Notes: generated by a model not told the origin, from the letters alone. 64,000 nt of DNA from an uncultured Oscillibacter sp. (GCA_910587705.1 CAJUMX010000011.1:44065-108064), one strand, 5' to 3'; shown: positions 24,550 through 33,348, counted from the first letter of the stretch. Translations and numbers: made by a program.

Positions 24550-25629
24550 ATGGCCTTCCGCAAGCCCTGGGCCTCTCCCCTGTTCCCCGTCTCTCGGAGG
24601 GACTTCCTCATCACCGCCGCCATCCTCCTCTGCGCAGTTGGGCTGTGCCTCGTCCTCTGGCTGGCGGGCAGCATCGACGGCTTCGCCGCCCCGGTTTTTG
24701 TGCTGGCGGTGCTGCTGATTTCCCGGCTCACCAGGGGCTATCTCTACGGGTCCATCTCCGTGATTCTGGGGGTCATCTTCGTCAACTTCATCTTCACCTA
24801 TCCCTATTGGGCCTTTGACTTTCACAACCCCGGCTATCCCCTCACCTTCTTCACCCTGCTGATGATCTCCCTCATCACCAGCACCCTCACCGCCCAGGCC
24901 AAGCGGCAGGCCCAGCTCCTGGCGGAGAACGAGCGGGAGAAGATGCGGGCCAACCTCCTCCGCTCCGTCTCCCACGACATCCGCACACCCCTGACCTCCA
25001 TTGTGGGCTCCACCTCCGCCGTGCTGGAAAACCCCGGCCTCTCGGCGCGGGAGCAGCGGGAGCTGCTGGAAAACGCCCGGGAGGAGGCCCAGTGGCTGAT
25101 CCGGGTGGTGGAAAACCTCCTCTCCATCACCCGCATGGGGGACGCCCAGGCCCGCATCGCCAAGGAGCCGGAGCCCGCCGAGGAGGTGCTGGGGGCCGCG
25201 GCCCAGAAGTTTCGCCGCCGCTTTCCCCAGGTCAGCGTCACCGTCTCCGCCCCGGAGGAGCTGCTGATGGTACCCATGGACCCCATTCTCATCGAGCAGG
25301 TCCTGGCCAATTTGCTGGAAAACGCCGCCGTTCACGGCCAGGCCGCCAACATCGCCCTGCTTCTGGAGGCGGAGGAGGGCTTTGCCCGGATTACCGTGCG
25401 GGACGACGGCGGCGGTATTCCCAAGCGGGAGCTGGACAACCTCTTTGACGGCCGCCTCAAATCCCACCGCCTCCCGGACGGGGATGGGAAGCGAAACATG
25501 GGCCTGGGGCTCTCCGTCTGCCGGGCCATCGTTTTGGCCCATGGAGGAACCATTACCGCCAAGAATCTGCTCCAGGGGGCGGAGCTTTCCTTCCGCCTGC
25601 CCACGGTCCAACAGGAGGTATCGCTATGA
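24550..25629 (+). CDS. Short KdpD-like sensor histidine kinase
   Basis: This 359-residue membrane kinase has four closely spaced helices (about residues 18-112) matching the KdpD DUF4118 membrane domain, then HisKA with H142 in SVSHDIRTPL, and an HATPase domain with NLLENA, DDGGGIP and GLGLSVCRAIV. It lacks the N-terminal KdpD and USP cytoplasmic domains, so it is about 500 residues shorter than E. coli KdpD. The stop overlaps the response regulator start by 4 nt. No kdpFABC genes follow, so its target may be other K+ functions, for example trkAH at 48-51 kb. Confidence 0.93.
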   Translation: MAFRKPWASPLFPVSRRDFLITAAILLCAVGLCLVLWLAGSIDGFAAPVFVLAVLLISRLTRGYLYGSISVILGVIFVNFIFTYPYWAFDFHNPGYPLTFFTLLMISLITSTLTAQAKRQAQLLAENEREKMRANLLRSVSHDIRTPLTSIVGSTSAVLENPGLSAREQRELLENAREEAQWLIRVVENLLSITRMGDAQARIAKEPEPAEEVLGAAAQKFRRRFPQVSVTVSAPEELLMVPMDPILIEQVLANLLENAAVHGQAANIALLLEAEEGFARITVRDDGGGIPKRELDNLFDGRLKSHRLPDGDGKRNMGLGLSVCRAIVLAHGGTITAKNLLQGAELSFRLPTVQQEVSL

Positions 25630-26333
25630 ATATCCGGGAAAAGATACTGGTCGTCGAGGACGAGAAGAGCATTGCCCAGTTCATCGCCGCCGTTCTGGAC
25701 GGCCAGGGCTACGAGACCATCCAGGCCCGCACCGGACAGGAGGGTCTATCTATGATCACCTCCCACTGTCCGGATTTGGTAATTCTGGACCTGGGGCTGC
25801 CGGATATGGACGGGCTGGACATCCTCCGCCAGCTGCGGAGCTGGTCCAGTCTGCCGGTGGTGGTGGTCTCCGCCCGCTCCCACGAGCGGGACAAGGTGAC
25901 GGCCCTGGACCAGGGGGCCGACGACTACCTCACCAAGCCCTTCGGCACCGCCGAGCTGCTGGCCCGGGTCCGCACGGCCATCCGTCACACCCGCACCGCC
26001 AGCGGCAACGACGAAATTGCCCAGAAGGGCACCTACTCCGTGGGGGAGCTGGTCATCGACTACAACAAGCACCAGGTCCTGGTCCGGGGCGAAAACGTGA
26101 AGCTGACCCTCAGCGAGTTTCGCATCGTGGCATTGCTTGGCAAGCACGCCGGGAAGGTGCTGACCTACGACACCATTATCAAGGAGCTCTGGGGCCCCCG
26201 GGCGGGAAGCGGCAACCAGATTCTCCGGGTCAATATGGCCAACATCCGCCGGAAGATTGAGCGCAACCCCGCCGAGCCGGAATACCTCTTCACCGAGGTG
26301 GGGGTGGGCTATCGGCTGGCGGAGGGAGAGTGA
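25626..26333 (+). CDS. KdpE-like OmpR-family response regulator
   Basis: This 235-residue regulator has an N-terminal receiver domain with D55 as phosphorylation site in LVILDLGLPD, and the conserved lysine in LTKPF near residue 105. The C-terminal winged helix (about 135-233) ends in the GVGYRL motif of the OmpR/PhoB family. It overlaps the kinase gene by ATGA, so the two are translationally coupled. Target genes cannot be inferred from nearby sequence. Confidence 0.95.
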   Translation: MNIREKILVVEDEKSIAQFIAAVLDGQGYETIQARTGQEGLSMITSHCPDLVILDLGLPDMDGLDILRQLRSWSSLPVVVVSARSHERDKVTALDQGADDYLTKPFGTAELLARVRTAIRHTRTASGNDEIAQKGTYSVGELVIDYNKHQVLVRGENVKLTLSEFRIVALLGKHAGKVLTYDTIIKELWGPRAGSGNQILRVNMANIRRKIERNPAEPEYLFTEVGVGYRLAEGE

Positions 26334-26476
26334 GGAAGCTTGGGCAGAATGTAGAATTTTTTTGAAATTTTTTTACAGTCTTTTCCAAGCGCCCGCAAAC
26401 CCTTGGCGCTGCTGGCGTTGGGGAATCCGCTTCCTCACGGGGCCGGATATTTTTTCAAGAATGTCGCAAAAAACAC

Positions 26477-26530
26477 TTGCGCCCCCTATATCTTGTATGA
26501 TATACTCGCCCCACTGCCAACGTATTGTGG
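26477..26530 (+). promoter_or_regulatory. nrdDG promoter with tandem NrdR-type boxes
   Basis: TTGCGC (26477-26482) and TATACT (26501-26506) are 18 nt apart. Box 1 (26483-26498, core CTATATcTTGT) fills the spacer and matches the NrdR consensus acaCwAtATaTwGwgt at most positions. Box 2 (26515-26530, core CAAcgTATTGTG) lies 32 nt downstream start to start, which keeps both on the same helix face. This pair is the standard NrdR operator layout. No nrdR gene is in the window. The 140 nt upstream, after kdpE, shows nothing else. Confidence 0.72.
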
Positions 26531-26566
26531 TCAAATCCGGTACATATTCAACATAGGGGGATACAA

Positions 26567-28744
26567 ATGAAAGTTATCAAAAGGAACGGAACCGAGGTCT
26601 CGTTCGACATCACCAAGATCTTATCGGCCATCACCCGGGCCAACGAGAGCATCGACGCGGAAAAGCGCATGACCTCCACCCAGGTCCGGCGCATCGCGGA
26701 ATCCGTGGAGCTGGCATGTCAGGAGCTGGGCCGTTCCCCCTCTGTGGAAGAGATTCAGGACCTGGTGGAATACCAGATCATGGCCCACGGGGCCTTCGAG
26801 GTGGCGAAGAATTACGTCACCTACCGCTACACCCGCTCCCTGGTCCGCCGGAGCAACACCACCGACGACCGCATCCTCAGCCTCATCGAATGCTGCAACG
26901 AGGAAGCCAAGCAGGAAAACTCCAACAAAAACCCGGTGGTGAACTCCACCCAGCGGGACTACATGGCCGGCGAGGTCTCCCGGGATCTCAGCGAGCGGCT
27001 GCTGCTGCCCAAGGAGATTGTGGAAGCCCATCAGGAGGGCATCATCCACTTCCACGACTCCGACTATTTCGCCCAGCACATGCACAACTGCGATCTGGTG
27101 AACTTAGAGGACATGCTGCAAAACGGTACCGTCATCACCGGGACCCTCATTGAGCGGCCCCACAGCTTTGCCACCGCCTGCAACATCGCCACTCAAATTG
27201 TGGCCCAGGTAGCCTCCAACCAGTACGGCGGTCAGTCCATCTCCCTGGCCCATCTAGCCCCCTTTGTGGACGTGAGCCGGAAGAAGCTCCGGATCATCGT
27301 GGAACAAGAGCTAAAAGCAATCGGCATCACTCTGGACGAGGACAGCCTCTCCAAGCTGGTGGAAACCCGCCTCCGGGAGGAGGTTCGGGGCGGCGTCCAG
27401 ACCATCCAGTACCAGGTGCTGACCCTGCTGACCACCAACGGACAGGCCCCCTTCGTCACGGTCTTTATGTATCTGGGCGAGGCCAAGAACGAGCAGGAGC
27501 GCAAGGACCTGGCCCTCATCATCGAGGAGACCCTGGAACAGCGCTATGAGGGCGTGAAGAACGAGGACGGCGTGTGGATCACCCCCGCCTTCCCCAAGCT
27601 GATTTACGTATTGGAGGAGGACAACATCCACGAGGACTCCCCCTATTGGTATCTCACGAAGCTGGCGGCCAAGTGCACCTCCAAGCGGATGGTTCCCGAC
27701 TACATCTCGGAGAAGAAGATGCTGGAGCTGAAGGTGGACAAAAACGGCGAGGGCCACTGCTACACCTGCATGGGCTGCCGCAGCTTCCTGACGCCCTACG
27801 TGGACCCGGAGACCGGAAAGCCCAAGTACTACGGCCGCTTCAACCAGGGCGTGGTGACCATCAACCTCCCCGACGTGGCCCTGAGCTCCGGGGGGAATAT
27901 CGAAAAATTCTGGGAGATTTTTGAGGAGCGGCTGGAGCTGTGCCACCGGGCTCTGCTGTGCCGCCACGAGCGCTTGAAGGGCACCCCCTCCGACGTGGCC
28001 CCCATTTTGTGGCAGTACGGCGCCTGCGCCCGGCTCAAGAAGGGCGAGCCCATTGACAAGCTGCTCTACGGCGGCTACTCCACCATCTCCCTGGGCTACG
28101 CCGGGCTTTACGAGTGCGTAAAGTACATGACGGGTAAGAGCCACACGGACCCCGCCGCCACCCCCTTTGCCCTCCAGATCATGGAGGCCATGAACTCCGC
28201 CTGCCGGAAGTGGAAGGCGGAGCACAACATCGATTTCAGCCTCTACGGCACTCCCCTGGAGTCCACCACCTACAAGTTTGCCAAGTGCCTCCAGCGCCGC
28301 TTCGGCATCGTGGAGGGAATCAACGACAAGGGCTATATCACAAACTCCTACCACGTCCATGTGACGGAGCAGATCAACGCCTTCGACAAGCTGAAATTCG
28401 AGGCCCAGTTCCAGCACCTCTCCCCCGGCGGGGCCATCAGCTATGTGGAGGTGCCGGACATGCAGAACAACCTGGAGGCGGTGCTCCAGGTGATGAAATT
28501 CATCTACGACAACATCATCTACGCCGAGCTGAACACCAAAAGCGACTACTGCCAGGTCTGCGGCTGGGACGGGGAAATCCAGATTGAAGAAGAACACGGC
28601 AAGCTGGTGTGGAAGTGCCCCAAATGCGGCAACACGGACCAGGACAAGATGAACGTGGCCCGGCGGACCTGCGGCTACATCGGGACCCAGTACTGGAACC
28701 AGGGCCGGACCCAGGAAATCCGGGACCGGGTGCTGCACCTGTAA
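26567..28744 (+). CDS. nrdD: Anaerobic ribonucleoside-triphosphate reductase
   Basis: This 725-residue class III reductase makes dNTPs under anaerobic conditions with a glycyl radical. An ATP-cone occupies about residues 1-90 (KVIKRNGTEVSFD start). The catalytic barrel follows, and the C-terminal zinc site has two CxxC pairs (CQVCG and CPKCG). The radical glycine is G703 in RTCGYIG. The ATG at 26567 was chosen because the longer frame from 26525 would run through the NrdR box region and lacks a ribosome-binding site. It is followed after 6 nt by its activase nrdG. Confidence 0.97.
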   Translation: MKVIKRNGTEVSFDITKILSAITRANESIDAEKRMTSTQVRRIAESVELACQELGRSPSVEEIQDLVEYQIMAHGAFEVAKNYVTYRYTRSLVRRSNTTDDRILSLIECCNEEAKQENSNKNPVVNSTQRDYMAGEVSRDLSERLLLPKEIVEAHQEGIIHFHDSDYFAQHMHNCDLVNLEDMLQNGTVITGTLIERPHSFATACNIATQIVAQVASNQYGGQSISLAHLAPFVDVSRKKLRIIVEQELKAIGITLDEDSLSKLVETRLREEVRGGVQTIQYQVLTLLTTNGQAPFVTVFMYLGEAKNEQERKDLALIIEETLEQRYEGVKNEDGVWITPAFPKLIYVLEEDNIHEDSPYWYLTKLAAKCTSKRMVPDYISEKKMLELKVDKNGEGHCYTCMGCRSFLTPYVDPETGKPKYYGRFNQGVVTINLPDVALSSGGNIEKFWEIFEERLELCHRALLCRHERLKGTPSDVAPILWQYGACARLKKGEPIDKLLYGGYSTISLGYAGLYECVKYMTGKSHTDPAATPFALQIMEAMNSACRKWKAEHNIDFSLYGTPLESTTYKFAKCLQRRFGIVEGINDKGYITNSYHVHVTEQINAFDKLKFEAQFQHLSPGGAISYVEVPDMQNNLEAVLQVMKFIYDNIIYAELNTKSDYCQVCGWDGEIQIEEEHGKLVWKCPKCGNTDQDKMNVARRTCGYIGTQYWNQGRTQEIRDRVLHL

Positions 28745-28750
28745 GGCGCC

Positions 28751-29281
28751 ATGTATTACGGCGAAATCAAAGACTGCGACGTCGCCAATGGCGAGGGCGT
28801 CCGGGTCAGCCTCTTCGTCTCCGGCTGCACCAACCACTGTGAGCACTGCTTCCAGCCCCAAACCTGGGCCTTTGACTACGGACAGCCCTTTACGGAGGAG
28901 ACGGAGGCGTACTTGCTCTCCCTTCTCTCCCCCAGCTATATCAACGGCTTGACGGTTCTGGGGGGGGAACCCTTCGAGCCGGAAAACCAGCGGCCCCTGC
29001 TCCCCTTCCTGCGAAAGGTCCGGGCGGCGTACCCGAAAAAGGACATCTGGGTGTTCAGCGGCTTCACCTACGAGGAGCTGTTGACGGAGGGAAGCCATCC
29101 CCATTGCGAGGCCACAAAGGAACTGCTAAGCCTCGTAGACGTGCTGGTGGACGGCCGCTTTGTGGAGGCGCTGAAAGACATCTCCCTCCGCTTCCGGGGC
29201 AGCTCCAACCAGCGGCTCATCAACTTGAACGCCACCCGGGCGGCGGGAAGCATCGTCCTCCTGCCGGACCGGCAGCGATAA
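28751..29281 (+). CDS. nrdG: Anaerobic ribonucleotide reductase activating protein
   Basis: This 176-residue radical-SAM enzyme generates the glycyl radical on NrdD. The CxxxCxxC iron-sulfur motif is at C26, C30 and C33 in SGCTNHCEHC. LTVLGGEPFEPEN is the second conserved segment that binds SAM. It starts 6 nt after nrdD and shares its promoter and NrdR boxes. A hairpin without a T tract (29290-29311) follows. Confidence 0.97.
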   Translation: MYYGEIKDCDVANGEGVRVSLFVSGCTNHCEHCFQPQTWAFDYGQPFTEETEAYLLSLLSPSYINGLTVLGGEPFEPENQRPLLPFLRKVRAAYPKKDIWVFSGFTYEELLTEGSHPHCEATKELLSLVDVLVDGRFVEALKDISLRFRGSSNQRLINLNATRAAGSIVLLPDRQR

Positions 29282-29289
29282 GAAACCAG

Positions 29290-29311
29290 AAGCGCGGCAT
29301 TTGCCGCGCTT
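29290..29311 (+). terminator. Hairpin after nrdG, weak terminator or processing element
   Basis: A 10-bp stem (29290-29299 with 29302-29311) has a minimal loop and no following T tract. It probably protects the nrdDG 3' end or attenuates read-through into the XRE gene. Confidence 0.5.
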
Positions 29312-29329
29312 CAAACGGAGGTTTTCACC

Positions 29330-29785
29330 ATGGTAACAATGGCGCAGCGCCTGGAGGCGCTCCGCATGGAGCGGGGAATCAGCCGCCCCGCCCTCTCCGC
29401 CGCCCTGGGCTTTCCCAAGACGGCGATGGAAAAATTCGAAACCGGGCGGCAGACGCCCACCCAGGACCAGCAGCGGAAGCTGGCGGACTATTTCGGCGTC
29501 ACCCTCCCCTATCTCCGGGGCGAGAGCGACGACCCCGCCGAGGGAGACAGCTGGCTCTCTGGCAATGTGCCCGCAGAGGAGCCCGTCCGAACTCCGGCGG
29601 CCCCGTCTGTCTCAAAAAAGCCCCGCCCGGCGGCGGTGCAGGAGGACGGCGCCGTTTTTGGCGCGCTGCTGAAAAGCCCCTCCTTCCAGGCCCTGATGCG
29701 GGAGGCGGCGCTGGAGGCCCTTCGCTCCCCCGAGGGGCAGGAGCTTTTGGCTAAGGCCCTCCGGCGGGAGCTGGGCCGGAGATAA
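29330..29785 (+). CDS. XRE-family regulator with C-terminal extension
   Basis: This 151-residue protein has an N-terminal HTH_3 domain (about residues 5-64, with ISRPALSAALGFPKTAMEKFETG as core) followed by a proline-rich linker and a helical tail near residues 105-150 that I do not recognise. GGAGG lies 9 nt before the ATG at 29330; an ATG at 29339 is possible. It may be read through from nrdDG. Its targets are unknown. Confidence 0.85.
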   Translation: MVTMAQRLEALRMERGISRPALSAALGFPKTAMEKFETGRQTPTQDQQRKLADYFGVTLPYLRGESDDPAEGDSWLSGNVPAEEPVRTPAAPSVSKKPRPAAVQEDGAVFGALLKSPSFQALMREAALEALRSPEGQELLAKALRRELGRR

Positions 29786-29856
29786 GGCCCTGCGCAGCCT
29801 CGGGGAACCACGCCTTGTTTCCGTCGCATAGGTACTATGCAGGGAGGGATTCACGG

Positions 29857-30246
29857 ATGACACTGCTCCAGCAAATTGAAGAGGTTTTCCAGTTAGTCGT
29901 TCAGTACGGCGTGCTGCTGCTGGAATGTGCCGGCGTCGCCGTACTGCTGGTGACGGCGGTAAAGAGCATGATCGGCTGTATAAAGCACAAGCCCCACATC
30001 CGTCTGTATCTGGCCCAGGGCATTTCCCTGGCGCTGGAGTTCAAGCTGGGCGGCGAGGTGCTGCGGACCGTGCTGGTCCGGGAGCTGAGCGAGCTCATGG
30101 TTCTAGGGCTGGTGATTCTGCTCCGGGGAGCGCTGACCTTTATCATCCACTGGGAGATCAAAACCGAGGAGGCCCGGATGGACGAGGCCGCCGGGCACGA
30201 CGGCGCCTCGAACGAGCGCCCGGCAAAAGCCTTTCTTCCAAAATAA
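29857..30246 (+). CDS. DUF1622 membrane protein
   Basis: This 129-residue protein matches the DUF1622 family of small inner-membrane proteins. Two or three hydrophobic helices are visible (about residues 14-36, 45-65 and 75-100), with the family stretch LALEFKLGGEVLRT in between and a charged C-terminal tail. Function is unknown. GGGAGGG precedes the ATG at 29857. A strong terminator follows immediately. Confidence 0.88.
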   Translation: MTLLQQIEEVFQLVVQYGVLLLECAGVAVLLVTAVKSMIGCIKHKPHIRLYLAQGISLALEFKLGGEVLRTVLVRELSELMVLGLVILLRGALTFIIHWEIKTEEARMDEAAGHDGASNERPAKAFLPK

Positions 30247-30250
30247 CCAA

Positions 30251-30283
30251 AGGCGGCGGACGCAAAACGTCCGCCGCTTTTTT
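30251..30283 (+). terminator. Terminator after the DUF1622 gene
   Basis: A 10-bp GC stem (30253-30262 with 30268-30277) is followed by six Ts. It separates this transcript from the convergent chemoreceptor gene. Confidence 0.93.
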
Positions 30284-30299
30284 ATGGATTGTTCCAAGG

Positions 30300-31880
30300 T
30301 TACAGGTTTGCAAACACATCCACCTGATGCTGTAGCTCCCCCACAATCTCCTGGTTGGTGTCCATGCCAGAGGTGATGCCCGCCAGATCATCCACCAGCG
30401 CCCGGGTGCTGTCCGCCACGCCTGTGACGCCGGAAACCGCCTCCTCCACCGCGCCGGAGATGCTGGAGATGGAGGCAGACACGTCCTCCATGGCCTCCCG
30501 GAGCCGGTCCGCCTGCCCGTTGAAGGAGGCCATGGCCCCCTCGACATAGGCCGCGTCATCCCGGTACTGCCGTCCGGACTGGAGGGACTGCTCCAGCTGG
30601 GCCTGCAAGGCCTGACCCAGGTACTCCGCCAGCTCCTGCGCGCTGCTGGAGAGGTAGCTCACCGCGCCGGTAACCACGCCGCTGACCTCCTGGATATGGC
30701 TGGCGGTCTCCGCACAGGAATCCGCCAGACGGCGAATCTCCCGGGCCACCACGGAGAAGCCCTTCCCGGCCTCCCCGGCCCGGGAGGCCTCCACAGAGGC
30801 GTTGATGGCAATGAGGTCCGTAGAGGAGGAAATGGACAGGATGTCCTTGGTCAAAATGCCGATGCGGTCCACGCTCCGGCTCTTCTCGATGGCTTGGTCC
30901 AGCACGGCCATGATCTCCTCCGTCCGGGCCTGGACGGCCTCCATCTCCGCCTGGGCGGACCGCTCCATCTCCTCCGCCCGGCCCCGCATCTCTACGGAGT
31001 AAGCAGTGATGGCGGCACACTCCTCCGCCATATGTACCGCGTCCTCCTGGGTGCCGGAGGCGCTGGCGGTGATAGCGGCGGTGTTCCCGGCGATTTCCTC
31101 CAGAGCGGCGGAGAGCTGCTCCGTCAGGCCGGAGAGGTCCCGGGCGCTGCCACTGGAGGTCCGGGTCCGCTTCCGAACATCTCCCACCACGCCTCGGATG
31201 CGTTGAGAGCTGTCCTGGAGAGTGCCCATGGCTCCCTGGATGGGGGCCATGACGTACTTCCGGATAATCCGCAGAGCGGCCCATACCAGGAGCACCCCCG
31301 CCGTCAGCGTCCCAGCACTGACGGCCAAAGACGTGAGATACACCGCGAAAAGGCGTCCCCGGGCCTCCTCCGCCTGGGTGGAAACGGAGGCAGAGAGGGC
31401 GTTGATGCCCGCCTCCGCCGCCTGACTTCGGGCGGCCACGTCCCCGTTGGCCATGGTGTAGGCCTCCTGGGTTTTGCTGTCGGCGCTGGCGCAGACCAGC
31501 CCCACTAGAGCGTGCTTAAAGGCGTCGTAATCCGTCAGCAAAGTCTGGTAGACCGTCCCGTCATCCTCAAAGACAAAGGGCTCGTACTCCGCCAGCTTTC
31601 CGTCCAGCTCCGCCTCCTCCGCCTTGATCTCCTGGACCAGACGGATCATGGTGGCGTGGTCCTCCGCCACAATGTGACTAAGAGCCAGACGGTGGATGTC
31701 CATAATGGACCGCCGGATGTCCTCCAGCTTTGCCTCGCTGACCATGTATTCGTCCACAATGGTCCCGGCGTTGGAGTGGACGTTGTTGATGCTGAACACC
31801 GCCAGGAGATTGGATAACAGCGTCACCAGACCCAGCAGGGCAACGGGCAGAATCAGACGCTGTTGCAGCTTTCCTTTCAT
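30300..31880 (-). CDS. Methyl-accepting chemotaxis protein
   Basis: This 526-residue receptor has an N-terminal membrane helix (about 9-30), a four-helix-type extracytoplasmic domain (about 31-180), a second membrane helix (about 182-207) and a long cytoplasmic coiled-coil signalling domain. The hairpin tip motif EASRAGEAGKGFSVVAREI (near residue 365) binds CheA/CheW. It lies 39 nt downstream of a solute-binding lipoprotein gene in the same transcript, with no ABC permease. The pair probably senses a ligand through the lipoprotein. No other chemotaxis genes are in the window. Confidence 0.95.
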   Translation of the reverse strand: MKGKLQQRLILPVALLGLVTLLSNLLAVFSINNVHSNAGTIVDEYMVSEAKLEDIRRSIMDIHRLALSHIVAEDHATMIRLVQEIKAEEAELDGKLAEYEPFVFEDDGTVYQTLLTDYDAFKHALVGLVCASADSKTQEAYTMANGDVAARSQAAEAGINALSASVSTQAEEARGRLFAVYLTSLAVSAGTLTAGVLLVWAALRIIRKYVMAPIQGAMGTLQDSSQRIRGVVGDVRKRTRTSSGSARDLSGLTEQLSAALEEIAGNTAAITASASGTQEDAVHMAEECAAITAYSVEMRGRAEEMERSAQAEMEAVQARTEEIMAVLDQAIEKSRSVDRIGILTKDILSISSSTDLIAINASVEASRAGEAGKGFSVVAREIRRLADSCAETASHIQEVSGVVTGAVSYLSSSAQELAEYLGQALQAQLEQSLQSGRQYRDDAAYVEGAMASFNGQADRLREAMEDVSASISSISGAVEEAVSGVTGVADSTRALVDDLAGITSGMDTNQEIVGELQHQVDVFANL

Positions 31881-31919
31881 TAGGTACTCCCCCCGAAACG
31901 TGATGGAAATTCCAACGGC

Positions 31920-33149
31920 TTACCGCGCCGTCACACCTTCTACTAAGCGGTCCAGCTGGGCCTGGAGCTCCGCGCCGGAGGGATTCCCCCGGGCCATATT
32001 CCCGGCAAACTCCGCCACCGGGTCCCAGAACTTGCCGCCCACCCGCTGGAGCTGGGAAAACTCCGACTGGGCCAGCAGGGCGGCGATGGCGGGAGCCGCC
32101 TGGACCTCCGTGGAGGCGGCGGCATTGGCATTGGCAGGGCCCTGGCCCCGCAGCTCGAAGCGGAGGCGCTGGTTTTCCTCGCTGGTAATCCACTCCGCCA
32201 GCCGGGCCGCCCACTCGGGATGCTTGGAATAGGCGTTTACGCCGATGAGCTTGCAGCCGGAGAAGGAGGCCATTTGAACCTGCTGGCCCTTGCAGGTAAA
32301 CGTGGGCAGCTTGGCAGCCCCGGCGTTTTCGCCCCAGGACTCCTGGATGGTCACGGCGTTCCACACGCCGCTGATTCCGGCAATCACCGAGCCGTCCCGC
32401 ACGCCTGCCAGGAATTCCTCGTCCGTCCGGCTGGCAAAGCCGGGGCTGGCGGCCACATCCAGCATGGCCTGAGCCACGTCCACGCCGGCAATGGGCCCCT
32501 CGGCGCTGTTCCAGGTGCAGAAGTTGGTAAGGCCGTCCTCGTTCAGCCCCACCTGCAATCCGGTGTTTCCGAAGAAGGCGTAAACATACCAGGCGGAGGA
32601 CCAGTCCATGGTAATCCGCCGTCCGGCCTCCGCTGCGATTTCCAGCATCCGGTCTAGGGACTGTACGTCCTCCTGGTTAAAATAAGCCTTGTTATAATAG
32701 AGAAAATAGCCGTTGTCCGCCGTCAGGGGATAGGCGTAAAGGGTCCCGCCCACACTGGCCGCCTCCACGGCGGCGGAGAGGTTCGCACTCCGAATGGCGT
32801 TGGAGTCTTGAATGGGGTTTAGCCCTCCCGCAGCAGCCAGGGCGGCCACCTGATCATCGGCAAAGGCAAAGACATCCGCCCCGCCCTCCAGGTCCCCCAG
32901 CAGGGCGTCCTTGCAGTGGGACTCGCTTTGGGGCTGGTACGTGATGCGGAAATCCGCCTCCCCGGCATAGCGGGACTGGAAGGAGGCGAAAATCTCCTGG
33001 AGCAGGGCCTCGTCCTCCTCGGCGCCCCAGACGGTCAGGCTCACAGTCTCCCTCTCCGCATCGCCGCTCTCCGGCGGCGCCGGGTCCTTGCAGGCGGAGA
33101 GGAGCAGCAGCGCCCCCAGAGACAGGAGCAGAAACACACACTTTTTCAT
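31920..33149 (-). CDS. Orphan extracellular solute-binding lipoprotein
   Basis: This 409-residue protein begins with a lipoprotein signal peptide whose lipobox LLSAC places the lipidated cysteine at C20. The mature part has the family-1 (sugar/MalE-like) fold pattern, beginning SLTVWGAEEDEALLQEIFASF. The ATG at 33149 was chosen because the upstream start at 33191 would add a non-signal extension. No permease or ATPase gene adjoins it; instead a chemoreceptor gene follows. It is likely a ligand-binding partner for that receptor, although it could also serve a transporter encoded elsewhere. Confidence 0.9.
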   Translation of the reverse strand: MKKCVFLLLSLGALLLLSACKDPAPPESGDAERETVSLTVWGAEEDEALLQEIFASFQSRYAGEADFRITYQPQSESHCKDALLGDLEGGADVFAFADDQVAALAAAGGLNPIQDSNAIRSANLSAAVEAASVGGTLYAYPLTADNGYFLYYNKAYFNQEDVQSLDRMLEIAAEAGRRITMDWSSAWYVYAFFGNTGLQVGLNEDGLTNFCTWNSAEGPIAGVDVAQAMLDVAASPGFASRTDEEFLAGVRDGSVIAGISGVWNAVTIQESWGENAGAAKLPTFTCKGQQVQMASFSGCKLIGVNAYSKHPEWAARLAEWITSEENQRLRFELRGQGPANANAAASTEVQAAPAIAALLAQSEFSQLQRVGGKFWDPVAEFAGNMARGNPSGAELQAQLDRLVEGVTAR

Positions 33150-33183
33150 AGCGTCAGGCCCTTCCGGTTGATTTCTGCGGCCC

Positions 33184-33227
33184 CGCCCCAAGCGGTGGGC
33201 CGGTTTGGGGCGATGGTTCGCCCTACA
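33184..33227. repeat. GTAGGGC-type hairpin, copy 2 (in the SBP-MCP leader)
   Basis: A stem (33184-33191 with 33205-33212) is followed by the reverse complement of GTAGGGCGAACC. It is a diverged relative of the GTAGGGGC hairpins at 7352 and 35324 and lies in the untranslated leader of the lipoprotein gene. Confidence 0.4.
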
Positions 33228-33241
33228 GATACAGTGCGGAT

Positions 33242-33270
33242 ATTATAACATTTTTTTCTTCCTCTGGCAA
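33242..33270 (-). promoter_or_regulatory. Promoter of the lipoprotein-chemoreceptor operon
   Basis: Minus-strand TTGCCA (33265-33270) and TATAAT (33242-33247) are 17 nt apart. The leader is about 90 nt. Confidence 0.82.
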
Positions 33271-33319
33271 GGCGTTCTTGTTCCGAAGTTTCCATGACAG
33301 GCAAACAATTGGAATAACG

Positions 33320-33348
33320 TTGCATTTTCCCATTCTTTATGCTATCAT
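33320..33348 (+). promoter_or_regulatory. Promoter upstream of the thymidylate-synthase-like gene
   Basis: TTGCAT (33320-33325) and TATCAT (33343-33348) are 17 nt apart. The leader to the start codon is long (about 200 nt to ATG 33554). The leader includes a short hairpin around 33437-33452 but no recognised RNA class. Confidence 0.6.

Noticed and set aside
22901..24718. 605-codon plus-strand frame overlapping the flippase gene
   Set aside because: Gly/Arg/Pro-rich shadow frame typical of GC-rich coding DNA; the membrane-protein frame 22977-24488 has clear family character.
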